This document shows, piece after piece, positions 56,943 through 58,289 of a DNA stretch of 58,289 bases (positions are counted from its first letter, which is position 1; each line of letters begins with the position of its first letter). The stretch is from Phaeobacter sp. QD34_24 (GTDB lineage: Bacteria > Pseudomonadota > Alphaproteobacteria > Rhodobacterales > Rhodobacteraceae). The position numbers and the translations under genes were made by a program. The notes under the pieces are model-generated. The model saw only the letters and a list, made by a program, of their open reading frames with translations. It ran no database searches and was not told the DNA's origin. The DNA lies in assembly GCF_028890115.1 (NCBI RefSeq), contig NZ_JARCJD010000021.1, positions 1 through 58,289 on the forward strand, in the 5' to 3' direction.

Positions 56943-57761
56943 ATGGGATTTCCGGGAACCTGGATGACCGAGAGCGAAAGCGTGATCTATCGCGTGGTGC
57001 CCAAATGCGCCTGCTCGACCATTGGGCAGATCCTCTATTATTCCGACCATGGGGAGTTCTTTGATGGCGACATCCATGACGCCAAGGAAGGGCTGCACAA
57101 ATGGGCGCAGGACCAGAGCCACGCGCCGATCACCCGCGCCGCCCAGGGGCAGCAGACCTATGCCTTCACCTGCGTGCGCAATCCCTATACGCGGGTTCTG
57201 AGCTCCTTTTTCGACAAGATCTGCGGCATCCAGCGCAATGGCAAGCGCTATCGCGGCCACCTGGTGCAGCGCCTGGTCTATGACTACGGGATCGAGGTCG
57301 GCGGCGAGGACGGCAAGCAGGAGTTCGACCAGATCAAGAGCTTCCGGCGGTTCCTGCTGTTTGCCCGCGATACCATCCGCTGGCGCCGCCCGATGGAGCC
57401 GGACATCCACTGGTCGGCAACGTCAGGCCATGTGTCGACCTTCATCCAGAATGGCGGGCGCTACAACAAGATCTTCTGGACCGAGAAGTTCAACGAGGGC
57501 ATGCAAGAGGTCCTGGACGGGATCAAGACGCCGCATGCGGTGGATCTGGCGACAATTCCACGCTTCAACGAAAGCGAGGGCCACGGCCCCAAGCGCGCCC
57601 ATCCGGTGGAGGATTACTTCGACGATCTGTCGATGCATCTGGTCTATGAGATCTACAAGCGCGATTTCGAGCTGTTCAAATACGATTTCGAAAACCCGGC
57701 CAACAAGATGCCCATCGGAGAGATCGACCTCGAGGAGGTTCACGCCAAGCTGGGGGACTGA
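56943..57761 (+). CDS. Sulfotransferase family 2-like protein
   Basis: 272 residues. The 5'-phosphosulfate loop reads VVPKCACSTIGQIL and the 3'-phosphate site RNPYTRVLSSFFDK, the PAPS-binding pair of carbohydrate sulfotransferases (Sulfotransfer_2). No signal peptide. Divergent from the GT14-like gene; the pair may make and sulfate a surface glycan, which is inferred from position. The ATG at 56943 is preceded by a purine-rich stretch (GTGAGGGATTTGG). Confidence 0.85.
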   Translation: MGFPGTWMTESESVIYRVVPKCACSTIGQILYYSDHGEFFDGDIHDAKEGLHKWAQDQSHAPITRAAQGQQTYAFTCVRNPYTRVLSSFFDKICGIQRNGKRYRGHLVQRLVYDYGIEVGGEDGKQEFDQIKSFRRFLLFARDTIRWRRPMEPDIHWSATSGHVSTFIQNGGRYNKIFWTEKFNEGMQEVLDGIKTPHAVDLATIPRFNESEGHGPKRAHPVEDYFDDLSMHLVYEIYKRDFELFKYDFENPANKMPIGEIDLEEVHAKLGD

Positions 57762-58113
57762 ACGCGGATTTTTCAGCGCAAACGGGGGGCTCCCGCCCAT
57801 CGTCCGGGCATTGAAATGCCCATCCTCTGGTTGGGCCTGGCGCCGCTGGCGCGGCGCAGAAGGTTTTTGCTCAGAAGCGGTTCAGGGGCAGGTCTGCCCT
57901 GAACGCGCCCTGTCGATTATCAAAAGGATCACACCCCGCCTCAAGGGAACCTCGCGCGATGCGCGAGGCCGCTTGTGCGGCCCTTGACCCGCGGTGCGAT
58001 CCGGTTCGGTTTGGGGTGGTTGTGCGACGCGTCAGCGGCGCCGGGCCCAAGGCCGCCAAGGGGAATTGCCGAAGGCAAGGCACCTGCGGGCGCGGGAGGG
58101 CTCCACCCTGTCT
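57762..58113. other. Intergenic region with hairpins after the sulfotransferase
   Basis: 350 bp without a recognisable gene. It includes GGGCAT-TGAA-ATGCCC shortly after the sulfotransferase stop, a perfect 8-bp hairpin CCTCGCGC-GAT-GCGCGAGG around 57949-57967 and GCCGC-TTGT-GCGGC directly after it. These may end the sulfotransferase transcript, but no T-tract was seen. Confidence 0.5.
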
Positions 58114-58230
58114 TTAGAGGGCTTGACCGGCGGAACAAAGCCTTGCGTATCCGCGCAATTCCTCGTCCAGGTTTGAATGCGCCTTCAGGTAGTCTTCAAT
58201 CACGATTTCAGTCTTAGGGTCAGGACCCAT
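58114..58230 (-). CDS. Possible small protein at window edge (38 aa or longer)
   Basis: Minus-strand frame from ATG 58230 to TAA 58116-58114: MGPDPKTEIVIEDYLKAH then SNLDEELRGYARLC, ending SAGQAL. The composition is protein-like, acidic and helical. The frame is open 17 codons upstream to another ATG (58281) and out of the window, so it may be longer. A GGA lies 12 bases before the 58230 ATG. No family recognised; low confidence. Confidence 0.35.
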   Translation of the reverse strand: MGPDPKTEIVIEDYLKAHSNLDEELRGYARLCSAGQAL

Positions 58231-58289
58231 TGATTTCCGTCCAGCGGCGTGATTCACGGTTCGAAAATCGAGCGGTAACATGTCTGATC

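Overview
The window is a high-GC (about 60-65% by eye) stretch of a marine alphaproteobacterial chromosome. It most resembles the Rhodobacteraceae (Roseobacter group: Phaeobacter, Leisingera, Ruegeria and relatives). Support comes from glycolate oxidase glcDEF, TRAP transport, a PssA/PmtA phospholipid pair, DUF1523 and DUF5928-type proteins, leuCD and leuB near each other, a B12 riboswitch, and an initiator tRNA with the alphaproteobacterial A-U/G-C/G-C anticodon stem. Family calls rest on motifs read by eye; no database search was run.

Layout. (1) 1-74: 3' part of an initiator tRNA. (2) 0.16-7.3 kb: siderophore uptake locus with an AraC regulator, TonB-dependent receptor, DUF2218 protein, ABC ATPase, two FecCD permeases and a FatB/CeuE-type binding protein. 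(3) 7.7-11.7 kb: class Ib ribonucleotide reductase operon nrdHIEF behind a clear cobalamin riboswitch. (4) 12-18.9 kb: TRAP transporter operon led by a CoA-transferase and an HMG-CoA-lyase-like enzyme, a divergent LysR regulator and an unknown protein. (5) 19.2-21 kb: two secreted proteins, one with a GH18 domain, sharing an unfamiliar four-cysteine module whose DNA is clearly duplicated. (6) 21.2-27 kb: single-domain response regulator and two convergent hybrid histidine kinases. (7) 27.4-39.6 kb: tRNA-Pro, a Na/Pi-type transporter, leucine genes leuB and leuCD interleaved with a LysR/NAD-binding pair, a degenerate EEP-family protein and a membrane protein, then mscS, rsfS and rlmH. (8) 39.6-50.9 kb: DUF599 protein, glcDEF, trypsin-like protease, Hsp20 with a candidate ROSE thermometer, TetR, succinate-semialdehyde dehydrogenase, alpha/beta hydrolase and creatinase. 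(9) 51.2-52.6 kb: AT-rich three-gene operon (HigB/RelE-like, XRE-like and DUF6941-like) that looks acquired. (10) 52.8-58.3 kb: pssA, pmtA, two membrane proteins, a GT14-like glycosyltransferase divergent from a sulfotransferase, and a short ORF at the edge.

How it fits together. The regions suggest a heterotroph living on algal exudates: iron by siderophore, glycolate, an unidentified TRAP/CoA-linked acid, and creatine. Ribonucleotide reduction is probably switched by B12 supply. The best candidates for something undescribed are the four-cysteine secreted module with the variant GH18 protein (19.2-21 kb) and the AT-rich operon (51.3-52.6 kb). The nrd riboswitch, the TRAP/CoA-transferase/lyase operon and the 11-bp GTRCACC tandem array after the creatinase gene are the next most interesting.
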